DNA of 64,000 bases from Luzula sylvatica. Taxonomy: Eukaryota; Streptophyta; Magnoliopsida; Poales; Juncaceae. The stretch lies in contig OX326959.1 of NCBI GenBank assembly GCA_946800325.1, forward strand, positions 11,600,862-11,664,861, given 5' to 3'. A program made the position numbers and the translations under genes. Below, piece after piece: positions 9,240 through 21,374 of the stretch (the first letter of the stretch is position 1; each line of letters opens with the position of its first letter). The notes under the pieces are model-generated. The model ran no database searches and was not told the DNA's origin. It saw only the letters and a program-made list of their open reading frames with translations.

Positions 9240-11009
9240 GTGATAGTTTGAAGTTTTATATGGTATACCTACATGATACGTACTATGTGATGATAATAGA
9301 GGGGTATATATGTGATATTACAAAGTTTTATGGAATATACATGATATGTCCTTTGTACGATAGTCATGATATTTCTCATTTTAGAGGGATATATGTGATG
9401 TTATGAAGTCTTGTAGGGGTTGTACTATTCATATGGACCATGCTTTGAAGGGTTTATTCATGCATTTCTCATTTTGGACATGATATGTACTATTCATGCA
9501 TTTCCCTCTTAGTTGTGGAGGAGGTTTGATTATGTATTAGTTTGTAAGTGTGAAAATTAATGATAATAATGTTGGTTATTAAACCTTTCAAATATGTGTT
9601 TTAACTGTTTTTGCTTTACTTTTATCTATTTACATCAATATTTATCCATGCTTTTAAGTGTGAAAAATACATATAAGAGATCATCACAAATGAAAAAGCA
9701 AAAATATTGAGTCATTTCATGACATATATTGTGGATTATTTTTTTTTTCCGAAATATAATTGTTATTGTGGAACTTGTTTTTCTCGGGAAAAAAGTAACT
9801 ATTTTGTTGAGATTGAGGTATAACAAAACTAATAAAAAAAGTAGTCAGGGATACAAGATTATATTAATTGAGATCTTTTTTAAGAAATTCTGTGAATGAA
9901 ATGAAATTACGGTTAGATATTGTTGAGATTGAGGTATTATGATTGTTTAGTTTTCATGGTTTCATTTATGTTCATTGTAAATTTTGTAATATCAAAGCAA
10001 ACATAACAGAATGGTTTTTGTGTAATTGTCTAAATCATGTAGATATTTTATGGTGATTGATGAATATATAAACTTGTAATAAACATGCCATTTCTAATTT
10101 TGCTAGAGTGCACTTGCTAGTTTGGATTTTTTTATGAATTAATTTTGATTAAACTGAGGATATTAGTGAATTTTATTGAAATGTACAAGGGGTCCTTAAA
10201 ATACTAGGACCGGCCCCTACGTGATGGTAATAAGTTATAACGAAACGGAATGAGGTTCATACTAGTTTAACGTAAAAGCAATCAAAGGAAGACTCTTTTA
10301 ATGTAAAAACAATCAATGAAAGAATCGATCCATATAGAAAGTATTATTTTTAGATAGTTGGAACTGGTTTGTTGAATTTGAAGAAAGCAAAGGATGCGGG
10401 CCGTGTGTGCGTTAAATAGCTAGTTTCAGAAAATATATATACACAAATCGAAATGCATAATAACTCGCAAAGGATGTGGACCGTTGCTAGTAATTGTATC
10501 ATTGTAGTGATAGTTTTGGGTCGTCCATCACAATGTTGTTTCGAATTAAACCATAATTATTTTTGTGGCATATATTTGGAGTAAATAAAAATTGAGATCG
10601 TGGTGAAATAATTTGTTTTAATATCGTGATATAAAAAGCTCTCACTATGATCTAGCAAAAATTGTGTATAATTCGAGATGGACTAAACTATAATGGATAT
10701 ATCATATACATGTATTTGTTCATCGATGTTATTTGTTTTGATTAGTTGTACTTTAAAATCATGTAAATACATTTTATTTGTTTTATTCTTGGTGCACAAT
10801 TCATAATAATATTATAATATTTAATTATACTGTTTTATATTATAACTCATTGATATATTGCAATATGTGATCCAGATAACTTAATAATATTATATCTTGG
10901 TATTGCTTATTGGTGTATATTATTATTATCTTAATCAAAGTTAATAACCATCGAGCACATAAATAATCTTCGAACTACAAATTTACATGTTACAAAAACA
11001 AAAGTGCAA

Positions 11010-11081
<72 letters not shown>

Positions 11082-12050
11082 TAGGTCAAGATTGTATTAG
11101 CAATTAAAAAATACACATACAAGTATAAAAATGGGAAAATGTTAGAACAAAAAAGGAATGAATTAATTAAACCAATATTTTCACCATTAGTTGGATTCAA
11201 TGTTTTTAAATCCAGACCGGACATCGACCCGGCCGAGTCTCGGATCACCGGTTCACCGGTCGGACCGACGGGTCAACCGGTTCAGTCGTTGGTTTGAAGT
11301 GTAAATAAAATTACCATATCCAATGTAATTTTGAAATACTCAATAATAATTAATATGCCTAATACTGGAGTTAACTAGTTAAATACTCTACATTAGTATT
11401 TATTCTAGTCAATTTTCAAATAAGATATTTTTTTGTCAACTTAGATTGTCTAGACATTTTTTTGTATGCAAAAGGTAATTATCATTTTCTTAATCAAATT
11501 ACATTTGAAAACAAAAGAAATAAAACAATCAAATATAAAGAATGATATTCGACTATGCTTCTTTTCCGTACAGGTACCTGGTACTGTCTTCCTACTTTTT
11601 ACAATTTCATATAGGCAATATCACAAACAGGTTGTGTGCATGTTTGAAAAGACTAAACAAAATCAAGATTTGAGTTCACTTCATCTGAAAATTTCATTGC
11701 AAAAACATTAACAAAGAACTGGTCTTTTTTAAATGATGAATTTCTAGCTCAAGTATCTAATGAGGCAAAACCACTACTGTACCACATATCTACTCAAATT
11801 AAGCGAATAACACTAAAATGTACACTTAGATTAAGTAATAAATTAATTGAATTTAATAAAAACAGATCCAAATTTAATGGAAAATGAAAATATACTCAAA
11901 TACTAAAACGAAAAAAAGAAAATATACTCAAATCCATTGTAAAAAGAAAGAAGAAGAAAAGCACAAATCTGGGTACAAAATTGCTTCTAAAATCCGAATA
12001 GGTTCGAAAATTACTCAACAATTTACTTCTAAATCTTCTAAAGCAAATCG
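9240..12050. other. AT-rich intergenic stretch, no gene seen
   Basis: Holds a segment at about 9955-10160 that is repeated at 45975-46210, an (AT)n run at 11011-11078, and a CCGG-rich block at about 11208-11285 with paired CCGGTTCACCGG/GGTCAACCGG motifs that looks like a decayed transposon end. Nothing else is recognisable. Confidence 0.5.
9955..10160 (+). repeat. Dispersed repeat, also at 45975-46210
   Basis: Shares GTAATATCAA(A/G)GCA, ACAT(T/A)(C/T)... and TAATAAACATGCCAT(T/G)TCTA, then GCTAGAGT(G/A)CACTTGCTAG in the same order and orientation with the downstream copy. Confidence 0.8.
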
Positions 12051-12165
12051 CATCAAAAACAAGTTATTGGAACTAGTACCTTTATAAAGACTAAGGAGAT
12101 CATCAAAAACAAGTTATTGGAACTAGTACCTTTATAAAGACTAAGGAGATCATCAAAAACAAGTT
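12051..12165 (+). repeat. 50-bp tandem repeat, 2.3 units
   Basis: CATCAAAAACAAGTTATTGG and the following 30 bases repeat exactly at 12051 and 12101; a third, partial unit starts at 12151. Confidence 0.97.
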
Positions 12166-13183
12166 TGAGAATCGGTCCACGATTTCTGATTCTGCGTTTT
12201 ATCGTCCATGAAATTTGAACGAACTCGGTATGATTTTGCTTCTCTAGTTTTTTAGTTTAAAGGGCATCTATGCAAAGTTGCAAAAGCGTCAGATTTTCCA
12301 ATTATGTCCGATAATAGCTCCAACTCGAAAAATAACTCGACGAGATCATTCATTTGAATTTGCATACCTTATAATAAAAATAACAAGCTATTGCTCAAAA
12401 TACGATTCTTTTTCTATATCATAATCCTGCAAGAAAAATGCTTAATTCAGTTTCATAAAAAAATCAAATCAACAGGCATAAAAGAACCACATTTCAATCA
12501 GATTGTACATCAATTAAGTGCTAATTGTCCAATTAAACGAGACTAAAGTTGTGATAGAATAGATTAACCCGTAACTAAGGAAAATTTGGTATTAAACGAG
12601 ATTGAAGAAAATTTACAGAATTGAAGAAACGCAGTTCAGAGAAAAAGATGCACAAAATTGCACCCTTAGTAATACCAGGGACCAATGCGAGGAGAGAAAG
12701 TTGAAAATTACTTTTTTTTTTTTTAATTTCAAGAAAATAGAATCGTTACCCAATTAAGCGCAACTTTCTTTATCCAGTCCAAAATAATTACAAACATTTT
12801 AGTATTTTTTTTTAATGGTATCCGACCATTTTTTTCGTTACTGAATTTTGGAACATTTGAGAGATTTCTGACATGTACTTACTTGAAGTATTAAAGTAAG
12901 ATCTTTCCTTAAAATTGGGTAAACTATTTTAAATCAAGAATAGTTTACTTTCCAAATTCATAAAAATAGTATAGCATCATTAAAATTGCAATCGGTAACC
13001 AAAATTGAACCATTATTCTGAAGTTAGTGTATTGGTCTTAATTGACAAATCGTAAAAATTACCAACTTAGATAGTCCATCTAATTACTATAAAAATATTA
13101 TTTTTCTTTATTCCTTCTAAATTTATACATTTTAATATTATTTTGATGGGCCTTTAAATAGTATAGGTATAGGTTTTTCCTAA

Positions 13184-13380
13184 ATGTCATAAATCATGTG
13201 TGATTTACGATTAAAAGGCGATTTCAAATGCAAAGCGTGTGATATCATTTACAACATATGATTTACCAATTGTTTAGCTTATATTTAGAGGACACAAAAC
13301 AAATATCTTTTTTATGAAATTACTTATATTTTATTACAATACACCCATTCCCAAAAGTCACAGGATACCAGAGAAAATCA
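13184..13380 (+). repeat. LTR-like dispersed repeat, copy b
   Basis: TGTCATAAATCATGTGTGAT is followed by GTGTGATATCATTTACAACA, then GAGGACACAAAAC, CAATACACCCATTC and a primer-binding-site-like GGATACCAGAG (13363-13373). Confidence 0.5.
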
Positions 13381-13749
13381 AACTTATTTTACTCGTACGC
13401 AATAAAATTGAAATTATTATATTGTATAGCCCATAAAAAAAGGAAAATTGTATTAAAAATAAAGATGAATTCAAGTTCAGTTTCCATGTGAACCATGAAA
13501 ATGTGTCGTATAGAATTCACAAACTTTGATTCATTGTATTTTAGTAATGTCTGCATTAAGTAGCAAACTAAGGACAATTTTAAGTTAATTTATTTATTTA
13601 TGAAAACAAAAATATTGATGACACAGTCCTTCGATTGGGACAATTTTAAGTTTTTTCTGAGGTATGTTTTATTAATAATTGATTATTGATTTGTTATTGA
13701 AATGCTATCTTTGTTAATATCATTTAATGGTGCTTAATTTATATTTCAG

Positions 13750-13917
13750 GTTACCTACAGGAAAGGTGGTAAGTCAAAAGGTTTTGGGTTCCTGCATTTC
13801 GATTCCTTTCCTAAAATGCAAAATTGCATAAGAGAAAATCACAGGTCGAAGGTGGGAACCAGAACTCTTTTATTGACCGAAGCAAAATCCAAAGGCCCCA
13901 GATGGTGACTTCGGAAG
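13750..13917 (+). pseudogene. Isolated RRM-domain exon fragment
   Basis: A 168-nt exon-like block lies between an acceptor (ATATTTCAG) and a donor (GAAG, then GTATCA). In frame it reads VTYRKGGKSKGFGFLHFDSF and continues PKMQNCIRENHRSKVGTRTLLLTEAKSKG. SKGFGFLHF fits the RNP1 motif of an RNA recognition motif, and the length from RNP1 to the following beta strand is right for half a domain. A TGA falls near the 3' end (GPRW-stop-LRK), so the piece is broken or frame-shifted there. It lies in the part of segment A1 that is missing from copy B, so it was probably carried in by a mobile element. No other exon of this gene was found. Confidence 0.55.
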
Positions 13918-15714
13918 GTATCATTTTATTTTTTGGTACTTTTTTCTGTACTTTGTAGAATTTTTTTTTTATGGAACTTATATATTTTTACTTTGATTTC
14001 AGGATAAAATGAATTTTTTTTTTTGGAGTTTTCGAGGGATCAAGCCATATTGTTGGATTTCAGGAATAAACTGATTTTTTTTTTGTTTATTTCTTTAATT
14101 TAATCTGAGAAATTTCAAGATGTGATGAAATAATTAGAGAGTTGTGTTCCTAAGTTTTTAGTCTGAGAAATTGTTTTTTGTTTGAGAGATTATGTTCATT
14201 GGAAATGATTAAAAAATGCTTATTGATTAATTGGTTCTTGTCAAATTTTTATCAGTTGAAATTTGTGAAATTCCTATTTAGTCCTTTTTTATTCGATCTG
14301 TGATGAAATATATACTTTTGTTTCAATTTCGTACCTGTGCTGTCTTTTTCATTTGTTAAGAAGATAATTCCAGATGCGGTTAGTGATTGAAATATTAAAG
14401 AAGTATATGACATTACTTCTTCACAACAAAATGTGTCATAAGTTAATTTATTTATTAATGTCTGCATTAAGTAAAAAACTTTGAGGGTCACCTGTCACTT
14501 AGCATTCGCAGCAAATCAAAGAAGTATATGGATAATTTTATAATCATAATTAAAATATTAATAACAGTAATTATTATTGATTAATATTAGGAAAAAGTAT
14601 TCTCAATGTTATTGTACATTTTTGGAATACTAATTAATCTGCAATATGATATATTTCGTAAATATTATACAATACACACTGAATATATCAATTTCTTTTT
14701 ACATTCATTGCTTTGTTGCATTATTTCGAATAACATTTTGAAAATTGCAATTACAATTATCATTTAAAATCTTATGAAACATGAAAATACAATTAAAAAT
14801 AGCAATAATTACGTGTGTAGGTATAATGTATTAATGATAATTTTGATTTTAATAGAGACTTCTCTATTAGAAACTTGCATACCCCTTTATAAATACAAAA
14901 CTAACAATAAATACACATATAAAAATATGATATAATCATCATGTAAACCATCAAAAAAAAATTATGTGTAAGTTTTTTCATAGCATTTTTGTGATAGGAG
15001 ACGGTTACGAGAAAACAAAATCTTATGTCGACGAGAAAGTTATGTCGATTTCCCATCTGTTACTGATCATGGTATGTGCATTCATCTTCTCTATTACTTG
15101 CATATTAGATTTTTTTTTTTAAATAATTATATTTTTTCGTATATTCATTTGTGTATTGTATTATTTATCCCAAGATGTCCCATACGATTTAATCTCGTTT
15201 CTTGATAACGTGCTTAATTTTCTATATATTATATTTAATATTTAATTTAACTTTTATGTAATAATGCTTAAGGGTTGTGAAGGAAGAAGAAAACATTGTT
15301 CATGGTTATAATAACTTTTATGTAATAATGCTTAAGTCGACGAGAGCAAGATAAAGCGACGAGGCAAAGTGTCAAAATAACCATAAACCCTAGATCTGAG
15401 AAAACAAGGGTTTTAAACTCCTGCTTTTTAGAGTTCAAAGAAATATTTGAATTCCAAGATTGCAATTCTGAATTAGTATCAGAGTCAGGATTTCATTTTG
15501 TGTTTTTTGGTGGTGGTCTTTATAAGTGTGAAATATTAGCACGTGGCAAAACTTAGGAATTAAAATTCCAGTTCATAATAATTATACTATTTTTAATGAA
15601 AATGCATAAGATGAGGAATTCATGAGCCATCACTATTTTTCTCAAAAATACTTTTATGTAATATATCCTTGAACACGCATCATTGTTTCTTGATCAAAAT
15701 CAACACTATTTATT

Positions 15715-17172
15715 ATATTATATTATACTTATGTATAAAGTTGGAAGAAATGGAGCTCATACATGAGGCCACGTCATCAGGGGTTTTTTTGTAAAAAAAA
15801 TATTTTTTAAATTTACATTTTGGTCCTTTTTAGTTTAAAAATTTACATTTTGGTCCTTTTTACTTTAAAAATTTACATTTTGGTCCTTTTTATTTACATT
15901 TTGATCCTCTATTATTTACATTTCGGTCCTTTTTTACATTTTTGAATTTAGATTTTGGTCATTTTTATTTATATTTTGGTCCTTTTTAATTTAAGTTTAT
16001 ATTTTGGTCCTTTTTATTAACATTTTGGTCCTTTTTATTTACATTTCAGTCCTTTTTTACATTTTAATTTATATTTCGGTCCTTTTTATTTATATGTTGG
16101 TCCTATTTAGTTTTAATTTACATTTTGTATACGTATAAAGTTAAGAAAATTTCTCTCATTTGGTTGCTCCATGTCATCAAATTTTAATAATTTACATATG
16201 TACATGTTATTTTTTAATAATGTTAATAAAGTCCTAAATTTTGGTACCATATAATAATTTTAAAAAAGTTATTATATTTTTTATTTACATAATTTTAACA
16301 TTTTGACCTTTGCATTTTTTCTTTGCAACACTAACATAAAATAATAATAAAACGAACAACAATATTACCAAAACACATTCCAAATATTTGAGAAATAAAA
16401 TATCATGAAACTATTAAAGAAATAAATAAAAAGAGAATGAAAATAATAATTTACATATGTACATGTTATTTTTTAATAATGTTAATAAAATCCTAAATTT
16501 TGGTACCATATAATAATTTTAAAAAAGTTATTATATTTTTTATTTACATAATTTTAACATTTTGACCTTTGCATTTTTTCTTTGCAAAACTAACATAAAA
16601 TAATAATAAAACGAACAACAATATTACCAAAACACATTCCAAATATTTGAAAAATAAAATATCATGAAACTATTAAAGAAATAAATAAAAAAAAAACCAG
16701 ATGTTTAAACCGATATTTTTCTATCAATATATTTTCAAGATGTTTATTTATTATTGTTTATTTTATTATTACCCGATGTTATTTTTTCAAACATAATAAA
16801 TGAAATATTAAAATTATATAAACTCAATTTGTAATTATTATATATATTTTTTGTAATCACTGCATGTTAAAAATGTTTATGAATTTTCTTAAAAGTAATA
16901 AAATTAATAAAAAATAATAAAAACATATTTTTAATTATTAAATTTGAAAATAGAAGGGTATTTTTGTCCGTTTGTTTTTAAGATCATTCATAAGAGTATT
17001 AGGAAATAAAAGTTTGGTAGAGGATCAGTTTTTTTGAAATTTACAAAAAGATATATTTTTTTTTATGTGTGTACAATCAGATAAAAAAAATGTAGAATCT
17101 AATTACGTATTAAGAAAAATAAAATCATGACAGACTGAAGACCTCCGCGCAATTGCGCGGGGAGAAATCTAG
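15715..17172 (+). mobile_element. Helitron 2, non-autonomous (about 1.45 kb)
   Basis: The 3' end is textbook: a perfect 16-nt palindromic hairpin CCGCGCAATTGCGCGG (17145-17160), eight bases, CTAG (17169-17172), then host T. The start resembles Helitron 1 (TTATACTTATGTATAAAG, then CATACATGAGGCCACGTCA). The body contains the same TTTACATTTTGGTCC repeats. No coding capacity. The exact 5' base is uncertain because the TC start is not clear, so the left coordinate is approximate. Confidence 0.75.
16186..16700 (+). repeat. 259-bp tandem duplication inside Helitron 2
   Basis: AATAATTTACATATGTACAT starts units at 16186 and 16445. The two units are nearly identical over their length, both containing TTTTGGTACCATATAATAAT and ending in a TATTAAAGAAATAAATAAAA-type tract. 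The high identity indicates a recent event. Confidence 0.95.
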
Positions 17173-17278
17173 TTTATTTATAAAGTTGTACCACTCTCAC
17201 CCATATTTTTTATTAGGCTGAAGTTGAACTAGTTTATTTGGGCCTAGAAAGGAAATAACTATTAACATGCAACTTAAA

Positions 17279-18260
17279 ATTTAAGGAAAATTTTGGTTTG
17301 TAGACGAAATAAGTTTGCAAATGATCAAAAGAGCCAACATAGTTTGATAATTCCTGAAATAACACTCTCGACATTTGAAAAGTCGAGAGATGTTAAAATG
17401 ATCGACTTTTGAAAAGTCGAGCATTCTTAACAGATTTAATTACAATTAACAAACCTCTGGACTTTTGAAAAGTGGAGAGAAATCTCTCAACTTTTGAGAG
17501 ATTCAAAATATGATATATTTCTCCAGATTTTACCATAACATTCTCTATGTTCTAATTAATATATTTAATTAAAATGATAATTAGTATACGTTAGCTATTA
17601 ACTTAATACATAATTAATATTTATTCGAATTCATAAATTGGAATAAATTTTTTATGAATATTTAATGATATGTTCTAATTATCACGTTAATTAAATGCAA
17701 TAGTACAAATTTGGAGAATACGGCAGGTACATTTTGGAGGAGAGTAATTTTTTTTTAATATCAGTTTACTGTTCATGCGCTGAAAAAAATATATAAAATT
17801 TTTATTGTACTTCAAAATGTACCTGCCGTATTTTCCATATTTGTACTATTGCATTTAACTAACGTGATAATTAGAACATATCATTAAATATTCATTAAAA
17901 TTTTATTCCAATTTATGAATTCGAATAAATATTAATTATGTATTAAGTTTATAGCTAACGTGTACTAATTATCATTTTAATTAAATATATTAATTAGAAC
18001 ATAGAGAATGTGATGGTAAAATCTGGAGAAATATATCATATTTTGAATCTCTCAATTTTTCAAAAGTTGAGAGATTTCTCTCCACTTTTCAAAAGTTGAG
18101 AGGTTTGCTAATTGTAATTAAATCTGTTTAAGAATTCTCGACTTTTCAAAAGTCGACCATTTTAACATCTAGAGTGTTATTTCAGGTATTATCAAACTAT
18201 GCTGGCTATTTTGATCATTTGCAAAATTATTTCGTCTACAAACCAAAATTTTCCAAAATT
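17279..18260. mobile_element. 982-bp foldback element with about 450-bp arms
   Basis: Almost the whole element is one inverted repeat. The left arm (17279-17737) is matched in reverse by the right arm (17813-18260), with a loop of about 75 bases. Matching landmarks are GGTTTGTAGACGAAATAA at the outside, AAATCTGGAGAAATATATCA-type sequence in the middle, and GTACCTGCCGTATT(T/C)TCC at the inside. Each arm also holds several copies of the small palindrome CTCGACTTTTGAAAAGTCGAG or close variants. The flanks repeat TAAA (17275-17278 and 18261-18264), and the partner segment near 44400 has a single TAAA with no element, which gives the empty site. Non-coding. A transcript would fold into a long dsRNA. 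Confidence 0.9.
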
Positions 18261-18310
18261 TAAATAGCCAGTTTGAAGAAAAATATACCCGAATAAAAAT
18301 GCTTAATAAC

Positions 18311-18510
18311 TGTCATGTATCATGTGTGATATACATAAAAGTTGCTTTTAACTACAAGTCGTGTGATATCATTCAGAATACATGATTAACCACTTGTTTA
18401 CGGCTATTATATATACAGAGGACACAATACATTTTTTTTCTTATGAAATTTCTTATATTTTATTATAATACACTAGTTCACAAAAATCATAAGGTATCAG
18501 AGAAAATCAT
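18311..18510 (+). repeat. LTR-like dispersed repeat, copy c
   Basis: The best-preserved copy. It begins TGTCATGTATCATGTGTGAT, has the TATA-like GGCTATTATATATACAGAGG, a start-region GAGGACACAATAC, TATAATACACTAGTTCACA, and finally GGTATCAGAG (18493-18502). That last motif matches the initiator tRNA-Met primer-binding site used by many plant LTR retrotransposons. Confidence 0.5.
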
Positions 18511-19470
18511 GTTGAAAATTAGAGAAAAAAATGCAAGAATATAAAAATGAAAATGTTTATTCTTTTGGACTTCATTTGGGAGAAGGATAAGACAAGAATA
18601 ACTTTAGGTTGGCAAAAGTAGTTAATTCCAATTTATCTCTCAATATTAGTAATGACCAAATACTTGAATTTCAAAAGATCAAAGTTTCTTATGACCAAAA
18701 TAACCTTTTGTTATTATATAGTTGAACAAGTGTTTATTAATTAGTAAAAATTAAAATTTGATTTTAAAAAATTCACAAATCTTAATAAAACATAAAACAA
18801 GGTCAATATACTTGAATATATCAAGCCAGATTTATCTGTTCCAAGAAAATTATACTAATTACCAATATGAGTTCTTACATTAGTCCAAAATATATATGAA
18901 TTCTTACATAGTATTTGATAAGAAATTTATGCACTCCAATGAACAAAGTTCAAATGTCAAAACTCGAAAAATTGAACCAACTAGTTCAGTTTAGTTCAAA
19001 GAAAAATTGTGCATGTCAGGCAAATTAGTTCATTGATTTCTGCAAATTCTTGACTTAACTTTCTTCAAACCAATCATTAGAAAAGAAAGAGAGACAAGTT
19101 AAAATTAACAATTTTTGTCATAGTTTTCTTAAAATTATCAATTCATACCTTCTCGAAGAAATAAGTTGCTATTAATTTCTTGAATCAATATGTCATGTCC
19201 AACATAACACCCTTTCTTCGTTCTATTTTTGATATTATCATTACAATTAATCTGAACCCACCTTACATGGATCTCAAATAAAGGAGAACGAATTTAGTAA
19301 CAAGATAATGTGGTTTATTTGTTAATAAGATAGTAATATTGAACAAGAGAGACAATAGACAGTTGAGCGAGATGAGTTGGGAGAAAAAAAATATTAACAA
19401 AACAAAAATAATGCGTAAGTGAGTGTCAATTTGTGGTGGAAGCATGGCAGATTTGGACACAATTAGGAAA

Positions 19471-20802
19471 TCATTTTTTTTGAGAAAAATAGAGTAGGTT
19501 CTTACGCCCTACATCTATTGAATTATATTGACAAATCGTTTATTACAAGTAGAAAAATGCATTTATCCTTAGATATTTCTAAAACTATCCTAACATTATT
19601 TCCTACTCATAAAAACTATAGGATATCAATATAGTAATTCAAATTTCCAATGACATCAAAATCCTGGAAATAGGAATTCCTTGTATTTCAGAAATACAGG
19701 ATTTGAAACCCTAGGGTATAAATACCGGTACAGAACCCGCGACAGTGTTCCTTTCTCTCTCTTCAATTCCTCTTCTCTCACGCCGCCTTCACAACACTTC
19801 ACCTCTTTCATCCATTTCACCCGCGACAGTCGTCCTTCATACTCGATCGCCATCTCCTTCTTGCATCCTCCTCATCATCCCCTTTACTCTCTGATGCCTT
19901 GTAGTTATGGTCTCTTTGCTGTTCATCATCTTCTCTTTTCCACCGATCCTCACTTCATCGCATATCTCATCGCCAGATCGCATCGTCTTTAAGAAACCTT
20001 CTCTTCACTTGATCGACGATCTCTTATTCCCAGATCTCATCGCCTTTAAGAATCCCTCTCATCGCCAGATCTCTTATCCTCGGATCACATTCGTTCGATG
20101 ACCAGCCGTAGATCTCCATCTTCACCTTGACAAACCCATATCTCATCATCGCCTTGACCAACAGTAGATCTCACCACTTCTAGCCGATCCTCCTCCGCCT
20201 CTCTCTTTCTTCTCCACTGTCCATCACTTCATTCAATACATATATCGCCTTTTAATCACTCAATGATTGCTGAAGATCTGTGGATTTGCTATTCCTCGGA
20301 GAGTACCTCTGAAATCTGCCTCGTAATCAGTTGTAAGGTATGATCTTCTACTCCATTGTCTCCATCATTTTCGTTTTGCATCATTTCTCGCTCTTGTTCT
20401 GTTGTATTTGAATGAAACCACCATAGCCTTTCTATGTTTTGATCTTCAGTGCTGGAATTGATACTAGTACCACTGCTAAGATTGGTACCAGTAACAATTT
20501 GAGTAAACAATCCTGTGTAGCGCAATTAGGAAATCATGCGGAAATCATTGTCTCCATCATTCAATACAATTAGGAAATCATGCGGAGATACGCGAGTATG
20601 CACTTCATTTCGAAGGATATAAGGGAGAAGGCAGGGGTTTATTTCTAATATTTGAAATATGGAAAGAATGATGTAATCGAATGTTTAGAGAAATTAAGCG
20701 GACGAGCCGACAAGTCAGGCATCAAGCTAATTACAACTGGATTGAATGGAGAGATCATAATGGATGAAGGAACAAGAGGATGAGAACGGCGAACAAGAGA
20801 TA

Positions 20803-20846
<44 letters not shown>

Positions 20847-20990
20847 GAGGTAAGGGGTTACCACTAGGTATTGGTAGAATGAAATTTTTGTACGACTAAT
20901 GTAATAGAAATAGAAGATATAACTCCTAACTGATATGTAAATATTTTAAAAAATTAATACAAAAAACTGGGTACTTAACCCGTCCTAGTC
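19471..20990. other. Extra block in segment A2 with a core promoter-like region
   Basis: This block has no counterpart in the partner segment. A TATAAATA box (19717-19724) is followed by a pyrimidine-rich leader and a less AT-rich stretch (19750-20260) with repeated ATCGCC/AGATCTC motifs. No long frame continues. Near 20590-20785 a frame reads RYASMHFISKDIREKAGVYF, then a stop, then DKSGIKLITTGLNGEIIMDE, which I do not recognise. AATTAGGAAATCATGCGGA occurs twice (20523 and 20568). This may be a decayed retroelement or retrogene. Confidence 0.35.
20804..20845 (+). repeat. Homopolymer of 42 G
   Basis: An uninterrupted G run. Such runs are rare in plant DNA; together with the G runs at 9.09-9.21 kb this is either a real G-rich expansion or an assembly or sequencing artefact. 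Confidence 0.9.
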
Positions 20991-21179
20991 AAAAACTAAA
21001 AATAAAATAAAAAATAATGTTAAAGTAGGGATATTTTGGAAACAAATTTTGGGGATAAGCAAGAAAAAAATTATCACCACTTCAACTGGTGATAAGTATT
21101 TTATTATGTTTTATTTCTAGACATCTCTTCTAACAATTTGTATGTTTGATAGGGATATTTTGGGAACAAATAATTTGAA

Positions 21180-21372
21180 TGTTTAACACCACGAAATGTG
21201 TCGCGACCAGCGGGATTCTTTCCGGAGAGAGGGATCGTTCAAACAAGAGTGGGTAGTGCACATCTCAGACAGACCGGCTGATGCAAGAAAGACCTGGTCC
21301 ACACTATGTCTAGCGACGTCATGGGAGTTATGGAAGGAACGGAACCGCCACATATTTCGACAACAAGTCGCG
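21180..21372 (+). pseudogene. LINE reverse-transcriptase C-terminal fragment
   Basis: The frame ends in TWSTLCLATSWELWKERNRH plus IFRQQ. It matches the tail of plant non-LTR retrotransposon polyproteins, where a W.LWKERN(R/A)(R/H)IF motif follows the zinc-binding reverse-transcriptase domain. It is only about 60 residues long and abuts the truncated Copia element on the opposite strand. The long open frame on the minus strand runs through this piece only by chance. Confidence 0.6.
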
Positions 21373-21374
21373 AC

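Larger units (their letters stand above)
12285..15095 (+). repeat. Duplicated segment A1 (partner 38485-41400)
   Basis: Ordered blocks match 38485-41400. Examples are ATCATAATCCTGCAAGAAAA (12418 and 38666), CAATCGGTAACCAAAATTGA (12992 and 40042), GCATTCGCA(G/A)CAAATCAAAG (14501 and 40762), and AAGAAAGTTATGTCGAT near the right end. Copy A1 has about 850 extra bases (13640-14485) that include an RRM-like exon. Copy B has a LINE and a MITE. No intact gene is present. Confidence 0.85.
17200..19470 (+). repeat. Duplicated segment A2 (partner 44335-45600)
   Basis: Blocks match in order: GGCCTAGAAAGGAAATAACT, the LTR-like repeat at 18311, CCAAAATAACCTTTTGTTAT, TACTTGAATATATCAAGCCA, and GAAGAAATAAGTTGCTATTA. 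The 982-bp foldback element at 17279-18260 is absent from the partner. The alignment resumes at 20995-21115 (GGGATATTTTGG, then GGGGATAAGCAAGAAAAA), so 19470-20990 is extra in this copy. Confidence 0.85.

Noticed and set aside
8915..9251. Glycine-rich and proline-rich frames
   Set aside because: They arise from G runs and the GC-rich repeat; no start context and no homology pattern.
11884..12087. Lys-rich 67-codon frame
   Set aside because: A-rich chance frame that runs into the 50-bp tandem repeat.
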